A stretch of 64,000 nucleotides of DNA, taken from the NCBI RefSeq assembly GCF_021249405.1, contig NZ_CP089593.1, forward strand, positions 248,001 through 312,000, in the 5' to 3' direction. Shown piece after piece: positions 43,379-52,843 of the stretch; positions within the stretch are counted from its first letter, which is position 1, and each line of letters starts with the position of its first letter. A program made the position numbers and the translations under genes. The stretch is from Halobacterium zhouii. Its GTDB lineage: Archaea > Halobacteriota > Halobacteria > Halobacteriales > Halobacteriaceae. The notes beneath the pieces are model-generated. The model searched no databases and was not told the DNA's origin. It was given only the letters and a program-made list of their open reading frames with translations.

Positions 43379-45565
43379 ATGGGACGACGAAAGAAGATTG
43401 TCGAACAGTGCGAACGGCTGATGGACAATCCGGAACAGATCCGGAACATCGCCATCGCCGCGCACGTCGACCACGGGAAGACCACGCTCACTGACAACCT
43501 CCTCGCGGGTGCCGGCATGATCTCCGACGACACCGCCGGCGAACAGCTCGCGATGGACACCGAGGAGGACGAGCAGGAGCGCGGTATCACCATCGACGCC
43601 GCGAACGTCTCGATGACCCACGAGTACGAGGACACCGACCACCTCATCAACCTCATCGACACGCCGGGCCACGTCGACTTCGGCGGGGACGTCACCCGCG
43701 CGATGCGAGCGGTCGACGGCGCGCTGGTCGTCGTCGACGCCGTCGAGGGCGCGATGCCCCAGACGGAGACGGTCGTCCGGCAGGCGCTCCGCGAGGGCGT
43801 CAAGCCCGCGCTGTTCATCAACAAGGTCGACCGCCTCATCTCCGAACTGCAGGAAGGCCCCGAGGAGATGCAGAAGCGACTGCTCTCGGTCATCAACGAG
43901 GTCAACGAGCTCATCCGCGGAATGACCGAGGAGATGGACGACATCGACGACTGGACGGTCTCCGTCGAGGACGGCACCGTCGGATTCGGCTCCGCGCTCT
44001 ACAAGTGGGGCGTCTCCATGCCGTCGATGCAGCGCACGGGCATGGACTTCGGCGACATCATGGAACTCGAGCGCAACGACAAGCGCCAGGAGCTCCACGA
44101 GCGCACGCCACTGTCGGACGTCGTTCTCGACATGGTGTGTGAGCACTTCCCGAACCCGGTCGACGCTCAGCCTCGCCGTATTCCGCGCATCTGGCGCGGC
44201 GACGCCGACTCCGAACTCGCCGACACGATGCGTCTCGTCGACGAGGACGGCGATGTCGTGCTGATGGTCACCGACATCGGCATCGACCCGCACGCCGGCG
44301 AAATCGCCGCGGGACGTGTCTTCTCTGGCACCATCGAGAAGGGCCAGAACCTCTACGTCTCCGGCACCGCGGGCACGAACCGCGTGCAGAGCGTCGGTAT
44401 CTACATGGGTGGCGAGCGCGAGGAGGTCGACAGCGTTCCCGCCGGCAACATCGCCGCCGTGACCGGTCTGAAGGACGCCATCGCTGGCTCCACGGTCTCC
44501 AGCGTCGAGATGACGCCGTTCGAGTCCATCGACCACATCTCCGAGCCCGTCATCACGAAGTCCATCGAAGCGAAGAACATGGACGACCTGCCGAAGCTCA
44601 TCGAGACGCTCCGACAAGTCTCCAAGGAGGACCCCACCATCTCAATCGAGATCAACGAGGACACCGGCGAACACCTCATCTCCGGGCAGGGTGAACTCCA
44701 CCTCGAAGTCCAGACACAGCGCATCGAGCGCAACCAGGGCATTCCGGTCACCACGGGTGAACCCATCGTCGTCTACCGCGAACAGCCCACGCAGTCCTCC
44801 CGCGAGGTCGAGGGCGTCTCCCCGAACCGCCACAACAAGTTCTACATCACCCTCGAACCCCTCAGCGAGGAGATTGTCGAACTGATCCAGCTCGGCGACG
44901 TCTCCATGGACATGCCCGAACAGGAGCGCCGCGAAGCGCTCCAGGAAGCCGGCATGGACAAGGACACCTCCCAGGAAGTCGAGAACATCCACGGCACGAA
45001 CATCCTCATCGACGACACGAAGGGTATCCAGCACCTCAACGAGACGATGGAACTCGTCAACGAGGGTCTCGAAGAGGCGCTCGACGACGGTCCGCTCGCC
45101 GCCGAACCCGTGCAGGGCGCGCTGCTCCGTCTCCACGACGCGCGACTCCACGAGGACGCCATCCACCGCGGCCCCGCGCAGGTCATCCCCGCGGTCCGCG
45201 ACGCCGTCCACCGCGCGCTCATCGACGCCGAAGTCCGCCTGCTCGAACCGATTCAGGACGTCCGCATCGACGTTCCGTCCGAGCACATGGGCGCTGCGTC
45301 CGGCGAAGTGCAGGGCCGCCGCGGCCGCGTCGACGACATGTACCAGGAAGGCGACCTCATGGTCGTCGAGGGCATCGCGCCCGTCGAGGAGATGATCGGC
45401 TTCTCCAGTGACATCCGCTCCGCGACTGAGGGTCGCGCGTCCTGGAACACCGAGAACGCCGGCTTCCGCGTCATGGCCGACAACCTCCAGCCCGAGATCA
45501 TCAACGAGATCCGCGAGCGCAAGGGCATGAAACTCGAGCTCCCCGAGAGCATCGACTACTTCTAG
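43379..45565 (+). CDS. fusA: Translation elongation factor EF-2
   Basis: 728-residue GTPase that drives translocation. G1 [16 protein letters not shown] (about 26-41), G2/switch [14 protein letters not shown]3 DTPGHVDF and G4 NKVDR are all intact. Domain IV contains the diphthamide loop ([15 protein letters not shown], near residue 595), the target of diphthamide modification in archaea. A TATA-like CCTTTTGAA 28 nt upstream gives a leaderless message. Classic str-operon member, here transcribed alone. Confidence 0.98.
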   Translation: MGRRKKIVEQCERLMDNPEQIRNIAIAAHVDHGKTTLTDNLLAGAGMISDDTAGEQLAMDTEEDEQERGITIDAANVSMTHEYEDTDHLINLIDTPGHVDFGGDVTRAMRAVDGALVVVDAVEGAMPQTETVVRQALREGVKPALFINKVDRLISELQEGPEEMQKRLLSVINEVNELIRGMTEEMDDIDDWTVSVEDGTVGFGSALYKWGVSMPSMQRTGMDFGDIMELERNDKRQELHERTPLSDVVLDMVCEHFPNPVDAQPRRIPRIWRGDADSELADTMRLVDEDGDVVLMVTDIGIDPHAGEIAAGRVFSGTIEKGQNLYVSGTAGTNRVQSVGIYMGGEREEVDSVPAGNIAAVTGLKDAIAGSTVSSVEMTPFESIDHISEPVITKSIEAKNMDDLPKLIETLRQVSKEDPTISIEINEDTGEHLISGQGELHLEVQTQRIERNQGIPVTTGEPIVVYREQPTQSSREVEGVSPNRHNKFYITLEPLSEEIVELIQLGDVSMDMPEQERREALQEAGMDKDTSQEVENIHGTNILIDDTKGIQHLNETMELVNEGLEEALDDGPLAAEPVQGALLRLHDARLHEDAIHRGPAQVIPAVRDAVHRALIDAEVRLLEPIQDVRIDVPSEHMGAASGEVQGRRGRVDDMYQEGDLMVVEGIAPVEEMIGFSSDIRSATEGRASWNTENAGFRVMADNLQPEIINEIRERKGMKLELPESIDYF

Positions 45566-45815
45566 AGCGTACCTTTTTACTGCGGAGGGTGCGCGGAGCG
45601 CACCCTTGCTTGCAAAAATCTACGCCGGGAGAGCTCAGCTCTCCCGAGCCCTCCGTCGCTTCGCTCCGGAGGACGCTAAAAACGTCCCGCGCTCGCCACG
45701 CTCGCCGTGAAACTCGCGCGGAGCGCGAGTATGCTGGTGTCTTCCGCACAACTACCGGCTGTGTAGGTTGCATAACGTGTGGTCGATTGGCGCCAAGTTT
45801 TGACCCAGCCGAAGG
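45566..45815. other. Intergenic hairpin-rich region after fusA
   Basis: Contains consecutive hairpins: GGGTGCGC...GCGCACCC (45587-45605), GGGAGAGCTCAGCTCTCCC (45629-45647) and CTCCGTCG...CGGAGG-type motifs. The first is the likely fusA terminator. No gene. Confidence 0.5.
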
Positions 45816-45823
45816 CTTATACT
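45816..45823 (+). promoter_or_regulatory. TATA-like box before the ACT-domain/homoserine dehydrogenase unit
   Basis: CTTATACT, centred 28 nt before the ATG of the leader ORF at 45847 and about 128 nt before the ACT gene. Spacing points to transcript start at or just before 45847. Confidence 0.55.
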
Positions 45824-45846
45824 GGAGAGCGCCCCCACTTCGGGGC

Positions 45847-45951
45847 ATGCACGCAGGCAGACGCGCTGCGCGTGGAATCGGCACGGAGCGACGGCACTCT
45901 CGCTCGACGCCGACAACACGCGCCGCGTCTCCTGTGAGGGCGCCGCGATGA
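45847..45951 (+). CDS. Possible leader ORF (34 aa) overlapping the ACT-domain gene
   Basis: ATG lies exactly where a leaderless transcript from the TATA box at 45816 would begin. The 34 codons (Arg-, Thr-rich; ends RSTPTTRAASPVRAPR) finish in a TGA that overlaps the ACT-gene ATG (ATGA). Composition is not that of a halophilic protein, so a leader-peptide role is more plausible than a stable product. Confidence 0.4.
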   Translation: MHAGRRAARGIGTERRHSRSTPTTRAASPVRAPR

Positions 45952-46466
45952 GCAGCGACGACTGCGCGCACACGCTCCGCCTCGAACTCGTCGACGAACC
46001 CGGGGAGTTGCTGCGCGCACTCTCCCCCATCGCGGACCACGGCGGGAACCTGCGCTCGGTGTTCCACGAACGCGGGTCGCTCACGCCGCGCGGCCAAATC
46101 CCCGTCGAAGTCGACCTGACGTGTTCGCCCGCGCGCTTCGAGCGCATCGTCGCCGACATCCAGGACGCGGGCGTGCGAGTGGTGAGTGCCGACGCCGAAC
46201 AGTACGGCGACGCGCTCACCGTGTTGCTGGTCGGCGACGACCTCGAAGCCCACGTCTCGGACGCGCTCGCTCGCCTCCAGTCGTGTGCGAGCGCGTCGGT
46301 CGAGGGTCTCACGCTCGCCGGCGAGGCGAACGCCGGGGGTGCGTCGAGCGCGCGACTCCGCCTCGCCGTCGAGACCGGCGGCGCCGAGAACGCACTCGAC
46401 ACCGTGCGCGAGGTAGCAGCGGAGGCGGACCTCCGCGTCGTCGAACCGCTGGTGAGCGAGGCGTGA
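45948..46466 (+). CDS. ACT-domain protein, probable regulator of homoserine/threonine synthesis
   Basis: 172 residues. The N-terminal ACT domain (HTLRLELVDEPGELLRALSPIADHGGNLRSV) is followed by a second ACT-like ligand domain from about residue 80. ACT domains bind amino acids. The ATG-to-GTG overlap with homoserine dehydrogenase (GTGA) suggests the pair forms a complex in which this protein senses threonine or a relative, as the fused ACT domain does in many bacterial homoserine dehydrogenases. Confidence 0.85.
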   Translation: MSSDDCAHTLRLELVDEPGELLRALSPIADHGGNLRSVFHERGSLTPRGQIPVEVDLTCSPARFERIVADIQDAGVRVVSADAEQYGDALTVLLVGDDLEAHVSDALARLQSCASASVEGLTLAGEANAGGASSARLRLAVETGGAENALDTVREVAAEADLRVVEPLVSEA

Positions 46467-47404
46467 AGCTCTGCGTTCTCGGTGCGGGCGCGGTCGGCGC
46501 GTCCGTCGCGCGACTCGCCAGCGAACACGGGTACAGTGTGACTGCGCTCGCGGACTCCACGCGCGCTGTCGTGGATGAGGCTGGCGTCGACGTCGCGACG
46601 GCACTCGATCGAAAACACGACGCTGGGGCTGTCGGGAGTGCCGACCCGGCGGACGTGCTCGCTGCCGACTACGACGTCCTCGTGGACGCGACGCCTACCA
46701 CGCTCGGGGACGCCCAACCTGGCTTCGAGCACGTCCGCGCGGCGCTCGAGCGCGACCGGCACGTCGTGCTCGCGAACAAGGGGCCGGTCGCGGAGCGCTA
46801 CGACGACGTGCGCGCCCTCGAACGTGAGAGCGCGGGCGAGGTCCGCTTCGAGGCGACGGTGGGCGGCGCCGTTCCCGTGCTCTCGACCATCGAGGGTGTC
46901 GGTGCGAAGCGCGTGACCGCGGTACGCGGCGTACTCAACGGCACCGCGAACTTCCTGCTCACGCGGATGGCCGCCGACGGCCTCGACTACGAGCACGTGC
47001 TCGCGGAAGCCCAGGATCTCGGCGTCGCGGAAGCAGACCCGGCGTTCGACGTGGAGGGCACGGACGCCGCGCTGAAATGCGCGATTCTCGCCAACGTCGT
47101 CCACGGCGGCGGCCACTCGCTCGCGGACGTCGACGTCGAGGGGATCACCGACGTTCCCGTGAGCGCGCTCGAACTCGCCGCCGAGGACGGCCGGCCGGTT
47201 CGCCTCGTCGGCGAGGTGACCGAGCACGGCGCGCGCGTCGGCCCGCGACTCGTCCCGGAAGACGACGCGCTCGCGGTGTCGGGGACGACGAACGCCGTCC
47301 AACTGGAGACCACGCACGCTGGCCGACTCACGCTCTCCGGGCCGGGGGCTGGCGGCCCCGAGACGGCGACCGCCGTGCTCGCGGACGTCGACCGGTTGGA
47401 GTGA
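46463..47404 (+). CDS. hom: Homoserine dehydrogenase
   Basis: 313 residues, GTG start overlapping the ACT gene stop. Reduces aspartate-semialdehyde to homoserine for threonine and methionine. Rossmann motif KLCVLGAGAVGASVARLA; conserved LANKGPVAE, FEATVGGAVPVLSTIEG, RGVLNGTANFLLTRM and AEADPAFDVEGTDAALKCAILAN with catalytic Asp/Lys residues. Lacks the C-terminal ACT domain of long forms, consistent with a separate regulatory subunit encoded upstream. Confidence 0.95.
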   Translation: MKLCVLGAGAVGASVARLASEHGYSVTALADSTRAVVDEAGVDVATALDRKHDAGAVGSADPADVLAADYDVLVDATPTTLGDAQPGFEHVRAALERDRHVVLANKGPVAERYDDVRALERESAGEVRFEATVGGAVPVLSTIEGVGAKRVTAVRGVLNGTANFLLTRMAADGLDYEHVLAEAQDLGVAEADPAFDVEGTDAALKCAILANVVHGGGHSLADVDVEGITDVPVSALELAAEDGRPVRLVGEVTEHGARVGPRLVPEDDALAVSGTTNAVQLETTHAGRLTLSGPGAGGPETATAVLADVDRLE

Positions 47405-47495
47405 CTCGAGTTGCGGGAACTCGACGCCACATCGTGCGATACGTTCCCACAAACCGCTGGACGGGAGCGGGTTGCCGCTGAGTGCGTACCGAAAT

Positions 47496-47505
47496 GGTTT
47501 TAATG
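47496..47505 (+). promoter_or_regulatory. TATA-like box of the EF-1alpha gene
   Basis: GGTTTTAATG lies about 55 nt before the tuf ATG, giving a leader of roughly 30 nt that contains GCGCGCCTTTAGCGCG and no clear Shine-Dalgarno. Confidence 0.5.
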
Positions 47506-47556
47506 CGAACTGACGAATAACTCCCACAGAGCGCGCCTTTAGCGCGATATCCCACC

Positions 47557-48822
47557 ATGAGCGACAAACCGCACCAGAACTTGGCCGTCATCGGCCACGT
47601 CGACCACGGCAAGAGCACGATGGTCGGGCGTCTCCTCTACGAGACGGGGAGCGTTCCCGAGCACGTCATCGAACAGCACAAGGAAGAGGCAGAGGAGAAG
47701 GGCAAGGGCGGCTTCGAGTTCGCCTACGTCATGGACAACCTCGCCGAAGAGCGTGAGCGTGGTGTCACCATCGACATCGCCCACCAGGAGTTCGACACCG
47801 ACGAGTACTACTTCACTATCGTCGACTGTCCGGGCCACCGCGACTTCGTGAAGAACATGATCACGGGCGCGTCCCAGGCGGACAACGCCGTTCTCGTCGT
47901 CGCCGCAGACGACGGTGTGGCGCCCCAGACCCGCGAGCACGTGTTCCTCTCGCGAACACTCGGCATCGACGAGCTCATCGTCGCTGTCAACAAGATGGAC
48001 GTCGTCGACTACGACGAGGGCGAGTACGACTCCGTCGTCTCCGACGTGAAGGACCTGTTCGGTCAGGTCGGCTTCAACACGGACGACGCGTCGTTCGTTC
48101 CGACGTCCGCGTTCGAGGGCGACAACGTCTCCGAGTCCTCGGAGAACACGCCCTGGTACGACGGCGAGACGCTCCTCGAATCGCTCAACAGCCTGCCGGA
48201 GCCGTCCCCGCCGACGGACGCGCCGCTGCGCCTCCCGATTCAGGACGTCTACACCATCTCCGGTATCGGTACCGTCCCCGTCGGACGTATCGAGACTGGT
48301 ACGATGAACATGGGCGACAACGTCAGCTTCCAGCCGTCTGACGTCGGTGGCGAGGTCAAGACCATCGAGATGCACCACGAGGAAGTGGACAAGGCAGAGC
48401 CCGGCGACAACGTCGGCTTCAACGTCCGCGGCATCGGCAAGGACGACATCCGTCGCGGTGACGTCTGTGGTCCTGCCGACGACCCGCCGAGCGTCGCCGA
48501 GACGTTCCAGGCGCAGATCGTCGTGATGCAGCACCCGAGCGTCATCACCGCCGGCTACACGCCGGTCTTCCACGCCCACACGGCGCAGGTCGCGTGTACC
48601 ATCGAATCCATCGACAAGAAGATGGACCCGTCCAGCGGCGAGACCCAGGAAGAGGACCCGGACTTCATCCAGTCCGGCGACTCCGCGGTCGTCACGGTGC
48701 GCCCGCAGAAGCCCCTCAGCCTCGAGCCGGCCTCCGAGATTCCGGAGCTCGGCTCCTTCGCGGTGCGTGACATGGGTCAGACCATCGCCGCCGGGAAGGT
48801 CATCGACGTCAACGAAGCCTAA
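47557..48822 (+). CDS. tuf: Translation elongation factor EF-1alpha
   Basis: 421-residue GTPase delivering aminoacyl-tRNA. G1 [16 protein letters not shown]2 [14 protein letters not shown]3 DCPGHRDF and G4 NKMD are present. Domain 2 and 3 motifs [13 protein letters not shown] and [12 protein letters not shown] are intact. The gap to rps10 is 3 nt, so the two are co-transcribed, the normal archaeal arrangement. Confidence 0.98.
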   Translation: MSDKPHQNLAVIGHVDHGKSTMVGRLLYETGSVPEHVIEQHKEEAEEKGKGGFEFAYVMDNLAEERERGVTIDIAHQEFDTDEYYFTIVDCPGHRDFVKNMITGASQADNAVLVVAADDGVAPQTREHVFLSRTLGIDELIVAVNKMDVVDYDEGEYDSVVSDVKDLFGQVGFNTDDASFVPTSAFEGDNVSESSENTPWYDGETLLESLNSLPEPSPPTDAPLRLPIQDVYTISGIGTVPVGRIETGTMNMGDNVSFQPSDVGGEVKTIEMHHEEVDKAEPGDNVGFNVRGIGKDDIRRGDVCGPADDPPSVAETFQAQIVVMQHPSVITAGYTPVFHAHTAQVACTIESIDKKMDPSSGETQEEDPDFIQSGDSAVVTVRPQKPLSLEPASEIPELGSFAVRDMGQTIAAGKVIDVNEA

Positions 48823-48825
48823 TCC

Positions 48826-49134
48826 ATGCAGCAGGCACGCGTTCGTCTCTCCGGCGTCGATCCCGACGACCTTGACGACATCTGTGGCGACGTGCAGGAG
48901 ATAGCGGACAAGACCGGTGTGAAGCTCAGCGGTCCGGTTCCGCTCCCGACGAAGACGCTCGAAATCCCATCCCGGAAGTCCCCGGACGGTGAGGGGACGG
49001 CTACCTGGGAGCACTGGGAGATGCGCGTCCACAAGCGTCTGATCGACATCGACGCGGACGAGCGCGCGCTCCGCCAGCTGATGCGGATTCAGGTTCCCAA
49101 CGACGTCAACATCGAGATCGTCCTGCAGGACTGA
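48826..49134 (+). CDS. rps10: Ribosomal protein uS10
   Basis: 102 residues: [60 protein letters not shown]. Small-subunit head protein. Terminal gene of the tuf unit, followed by a hairpin. Confidence 0.97.
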   Translation: MQQARVRLSGVDPDDLDDICGDVQEIADKTGVKLSGPVPLPTKTLEIPSRKSPDGEGTATWEHWEMRVHKRLIDIDADERALRQLMRIQVPNDVNIEIVLQD

Positions 49135-49153
49135 GCAAAATCTTCGATTTTGC
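49135..49153 (+). terminator. Hairpin after rps10
   Basis: GCAAAATC and GATTTTGC are fully complementary around a TTC loop, starting at the base after the rps10 stop. A second hairpin GGCAGAC...GTCTGCC follows and a T-run lies at 49213-49219. Likely transcript end of the tuf-rps10 unit. Confidence 0.5.
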
Positions 49154-49396
49154 GAAGGTTGGCAGACATCGGGTCTGCCGGAACTGAGCCGAGCCGCTTT
49201 GCGGATATCACGTCTTTTTCCGACACTCTCCCGGGTAGTATCGCGTCTGCGCACCCGTCGGCGTGACGCCGCGGTCACGAGATGGTCCACAGCCGCCGGG
49301 AATCGGAGTGCAGGCCGCCCTGCAGTCGATTCCCACACTCAAATCGCTGCTGTACCCTCCGGGGGCCTTTTGCTTCGACACTTCGAGGGCTGAGTC

Positions 49397-49585
49397 ATGG
49401 CTGCATTCGCGGGACTGTTCGCGCTGTTCGCGTTGCTCTGGCTCGTGTTCGCAATCGTCCTGCCGCTGTGGGTGTACAGCGACGCTCAGCGGAACAGTAC
49501 CGACAGTCCAGTGCTGTGGGCGCTCGTCGCGTTCTTCGGCGGCGTCCTCGGTTTCCTGCTGTACCTCATCATCGGCCGAGACTGA
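49397..49585 (+). CDS. Small membrane protein (PLDc N-terminal-like, 62 aa)
   Basis: Two hydrophobic helices (FAGLFALFALLWLVFAIVLP and LWALVAFFGGVLGFLLYLII) with a polar turn VYSDAQRNSTDSP, ending IGRD. Resembles the two-helix PLDc_N family found in many small archaeal proteins. It stands alone, with a TATA-poor upstream region. Function unknown. Confidence 0.75.
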   Translation: MAAFAGLFALFALLWLVFAIVLPLWVYSDAQRNSTDSPVLWALVAFFGGVLGFLLYLIIGRD

Positions 49586-49689
49586 TGGCGTCCGTCAGCC
49601 GGCCGGCGGCGCGAACACCGTCCGAATGTCCGGCGATTCGACGGTCGAAACAGAACCCTCAAGTGCGACCGACGGCTTCCATCGGGTGC

Positions 49690-49761
49690 GGGCTCGTAGA
49701 TCAGGGGTAGATCGCTTCCTTCGCAAGGAAGAGGCCCTGGGTTCAAATCCCAGCGAGTCCA
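49690..49761 (+). tRNA. tRNA-Ala (anticodon CGC)
   Basis: Acceptor GGGCTCG pairs with CGAGTCC (one G-U), discriminator A. The anticodon arm CTTCC/GGAAG encloses TTCGCAA with anticodon CGC. The T arm is CTGGG/CCCAG with TTCAAAT. It marks the left end of an accessory stretch, and its 3' end is partly repeated downstream. Confidence 0.95.
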
Positions 49762-49834
49762 CTTTCCTTCGTTCGCTTCGCTCACTTCGGTCAGCGGACT
49801 CGCTGACCTTCGCGAACGCGACACGTTCGCTCAG

Positions 49835-49846
49835 TCCCAGCGAGTC
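49835..49846 (+). repeat. Short copy of the tRNA-Ala 3' end (12/12)
   Basis: TCCCAGCGAGTC matches 49748-49759. Shorter than the tRNA-Phe and tRNA-Asp cases, and on its own not decisive, but it sits 58 nt before the point where the truncated replication-like frame opens. Confidence 0.5.
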
Positions 49847-49904
49847 ATAGCGATTCTTCGCGTTCCCGAGTCTGGCAGTCACGACGCTGTTAGTCGTCCA
49901 CTAG

Positions 49905-51092
49905 GCATCGTCTATCCGGGACTCGTCCGGAAACAGCCCCGTCTCTAAACGAGTCGAAGAGACTGCAGAAACCACGCCGCCGCAGCCTGGCGGTTTTCCC
50001 GAAGGAGTCGAGGATGTTGCGTTCGTCCGATCGAGCGACCTGTTCGAGAACGACCGATCGGAGTCTCGGGAGCTGGTGCAGAACGACGACGATGGGCATG
50101 GGCGGAACCTCCCTGGCTACTACCACACCGTCACGCTCGACGCCACGCGGATGGGAGAGGCGTTCCCCGGCCACCGCTACCCGAAGGAGGTGAAACATTA
50201 CTACGCCCGTGAGGCAGCCAGCATGGACGCAGACGAGGCGCTGTATCACCCGAAGGTCGGCGCGAGTCTGCAGACCTCCCTCGTCCCGGTCACCGAGACC
50301 GTGCGCTGGGACGACCTCGTGGAACTGGAACGCGAACTCGACCAGACCGTCCTCTCGGTGCTCGCGGACGCGGGGATCGACGTTTCGCCGGGGAACATGG
50401 GCGGGAGCGCGTTCGTCGAGATGGACGCCTACTGGACGCCGTCGACGAGCGAGCGCGGCCCCGACCCCATCAGTCTCGACCTCACGCGCGTCCGCCAGGA
50501 GCAGGAGAGCGTCGTTGTGCGCCACCTTGCTGACGGTCTCTCGCCCGTGCAGTGGGAATCCCTGACCACGCTCGTCACGGACGGCGGGAAAGTCTCTCCG
50601 GCGGATATCGCCGAGGAGAACGAGCGCCACGTCGGGAGCGTCCGGCGCGCGCTCCGCGCGATGGACGAGCTCGTCGACCGGCGCTACGGCGAGGTGGGTC
50701 TGCGTTCGGACTACGTGGCCGAGATGGTCCACGACGCCGTGCAGGACGCGAAGGAGGCGACGCGGAAGGCCGCGGAGACGACCGCGAAGGCCATCGAGAC
50801 CGCCGAGCGCGGCGTCTCGGATGCCATGGCCGAGTGGGTTGCGTGGTGCAACAAGCATGGCGTGGACATCCGGAACCGCGCGGACGCCCTGGAGATCGAC
50901 CTCGGTGACATGGGCAGCGTGTCGTGGAGCGGGCGTGTCTCCGGTCCGAAGAAGGTCGGTTACCGAGTGAAGCGCGCCTTCGACCTCTGGCGTGAGGCGG
51001 GCCAGGACCCGACGCGCTTCCGAGAAGCAACCGTGCGATGGGACCACGACGACGGCGCGACCTCGATGCGAGCATTCAAGCTCCTCGGGTAG
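49905..51092 (+). pseudogene. 5'-truncated winged-helix protein of halovirus/plasmid type
   Basis: The frame is open from 49905 to 51092 but has no start codon before the GTG at 50076. Even so, the 57 upstream codons read like genuine protein (TTPPQPGGFPEGVEDVAFV, DLFENDRSESREL). The rest (PGYYHTVTLDATRMGEAFPG, HRYPKEVKHYYAREAASMDA, SPVQWESLTTLVTDGGKVSP, then a winged helix and a helical AKEATRKAAETTAKAIET segment) resembles haloarchaeal plasmid/provirus proteins with a DUF7845-like region and MarR-like winged helix. In that family this block is normally preceded by a large N-terminal domain, so the gene appears cut off on the tRNA-Ala side. A shortened product from 50076 (338 aa) could still be made. 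Confidence 0.65.
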
Positions 51093-51194
51093 CGCGGCCC
51101 GCGGGTAGTGGCAACGCTGTTCTACACGCTGTTTTCAGGCTGTTTCCACCCGAAAACCACCGTTCTATGGGTAGGGGTGGGGGGGTAGCGCGCG

Positions 51195-51280
51195 GCGGCC
51201 ACGGTCGCGCGCTCCCATTCGGTCGGCGCGACCGTGGCCGCACCCAGCGGAGACCCCAACAAACCCCGTTGGGGTCTCCG
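51195..51280. repeat. Two perfect inverted repeats, possible old replication origin
   Basis: A 16-bp inverted repeat (51195-51210 with 51226-51241) is followed by a 13-bp one (51248-51260 with 51268-51280). They sit next to a G-run (GGGTAGGGGTGGGGGGGTAG, 51171-51187) and directly downstream of the replication-like gene. Such a layout is seen at plasmid and virus origins, but they could also be terminators. Confidence 0.5.
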
Positions 51281-51372
51281 TTAGGGGTGTGGCTAAGGCC
51301 ACCAATTCAAAACACACCACACCGCCGTCTCATCCAGCAGAAACAGTTCTACCAGAAATCCATCTAGACCTC

Positions 51373-51774
51373 TTATTTGAACGGTATAGAGGCCGCTTCG
51401 GAAGCGCCCTTCGGCTCGATTTCCTCAATCGCATCGAATGAAACATACTTCTCGTCAACCTCCCGCAAGACCTGCTTATCATTTACACCCGCAATTGCGT
51501 CCATGATATTGCCAGCACTGAGACTTATCTCTGTATCGCGGAACTGAACGTACTCTTCAACCTCAGTGAGAAGGAATCCTGGCGGATAGGACGTGACATT
51601 ACTAACTGTCCCCTCGATTATGTAGATGTTCTGTTTAACGCTCCCCCGTGATTTGCCACCTGCAGCGATAGTTTGTTGCCGAATACAGATTCGTTCTCCT
51701 TTATAGTCCTTCCAATACTCGTAATAATCCGTTGCTCCACCAAGGATCTCCTTAAGAATGCCTATCTCACTCAT
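51373..51774 (-). CDS. Hypothetical protein, low-GC island (133 aa)
   Basis: Soluble 133-residue protein (MSEIGILKEILGGATDYYEY...) ending PKGASEAASIPFK. No motif recognised; a beta-rich pattern (ICIRQQTIAAGG; QNIYIIEGTVSNVTSYPPGF) is apparent. The gene is clearly poorer in GC than its neighbours, with A/T at many third positions, so it is probably acquired. Convergent to nothing and divergent from the next orphan gene. Confidence 0.6.
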   Translation of the reverse strand: MSEIGILKEILGGATDYYEYWKDYKGERICIRQQTIAAGGKSRGSVKQNIYIIEGTVSNVTSYPPGFLLTEVEEYVQFRDTEISLSAGNIMDAIAGVNDKQVLREVDEKYVSFDAIEEIEPKGASEAASIPFK

Positions 51775-51854
51775 ATTAACATTCTAAAATCTAAATCACA
51801 AAAGCGTTTCCTGGTTAGTGAGATTGAAGGATAAGTGGTTAAAATTGGGAATCA

Positions 51855-52187
51855 GTGGCCCTAAACTCTACACTTATCAAAATCGTAGAAGTCTCGATTC
51901 TACTCACCACAGTTGTCTTTGCTATCACTCGATTCACCCTGACGCTTGATGAGGACGATGACGCAATCGGGATTACTCAAACAGCGGCGTATCTTTCGCT
52001 TTTCTTCTCTTCAATTACAGGCTTCAGCAGCGCGACATTTCTTTTTCTTAGGCTTCTAGACGGTGCGGGAACACTCGAAGTCGTTGGTCTCGTGGTGGTG
52101 TTCCTTGCTCTTCTTTTGGCGCTGTTCACGTTTCTCTACACAGTCATGGCATTACTCACTGACTACGGAGAGGAGTTGGATCTATGA
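51855..52187 (+). CDS. Hypothetical membrane protein, low-GC island (110 aa)
   Basis: GTG start. Three predicted helices: ILLTTVVFAITRFTL, TAAYLSLFFSSITGFSSATFLFL and VGLVVVFLALLLALFTFLYTVMALL, with an acidic loop DEDDDAIGI. No family recognised. Shares the low GC of the divergent gene at 51373 and is likely part of the same acquired piece. A two-gene module (soluble protein plus membrane protein) is possible. Confidence 0.6.
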   Translation: MALNSTLIKIVEVSILLTTVVFAITRFTLTLDEDDDAIGITQTAAYLSLFFSSITGFSSATFLFLRLLDGAGTLEVVGLVVVFLALLLALFTFLYTVMALLTDYGEELDL

Positions 52188-52416
52188 TTCTCTAATCGGA
52201 TTTCCTATTACTGCACGGGGTAACGCGCGCCGAGAATCCGACTCCTGAATATGCACACGAGACGCGCTCGGTCGTGTGCATATCTCCCCGCCCATCATCG
52301 CTGCGAGGTCGCCGCGACCAGGGTGACCGAGGAGATCGAGGCCAAATCGGGGCGAAATCGGGGTTCCAGTTGCTCGAAATACATGGGTTAAGCGGGGTCG
52401 TGTGTACGAAACGAGT

Positions 52417-52630
52417 ATGCGGCTCCGGACAGACGGCGACTACTCGCACCGCCTTGACTCGATCGAGAGCGCCATGGACGCCCTCGACGAGACCACCAAG
52501 ACCGGCGCGGTGCTCGCAGCCTGCGAGCACGCCCGCCCATCCCGACGTGACTGAAGAACTCGCGGCGGTCCTGAGTACGCGCACGATGCAGCTGCACTAC
52601 GACGTAGAAACGAGCGTCGACGTCGAGTAG
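52417..52630 (+). pseudogene. Frameshifted DUF7692-like small regulator
   Basis: The first frame encodes MRLRTDGDYSHRLDSIESAM...KTGAVLAACEHARPS and ends at 52554. The second frame continues with DVTEELAAVLSTRTMQLHYD...VDVE to 52630. Together they are the beginning and end of the short haloarchaeal DUF7692-type proteins, with the middle deleted and the frame lost. A TATA-like GGTTAAG at 52386 precedes it. Confidence 0.6.
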
Positions 52631-52843
52631 GTCGGCCTTCTAGAAGTGATCTCCTCACCGGATAGGGGACTTTGACCTCCAGTACTCAAGTACAGCCACT
52701 GTGTCATTCAACTGCGTTACTGAGCGCCCGAGGAGCATGTGTTTGTGGATTACTCTCCGGACCATGAGAGCGGGCATGAGGGTGGTATTACTGTCCGTCA
52801 TTCAGTTTTTGTGCGACGAACGACTACAACGAGATAGTACACT

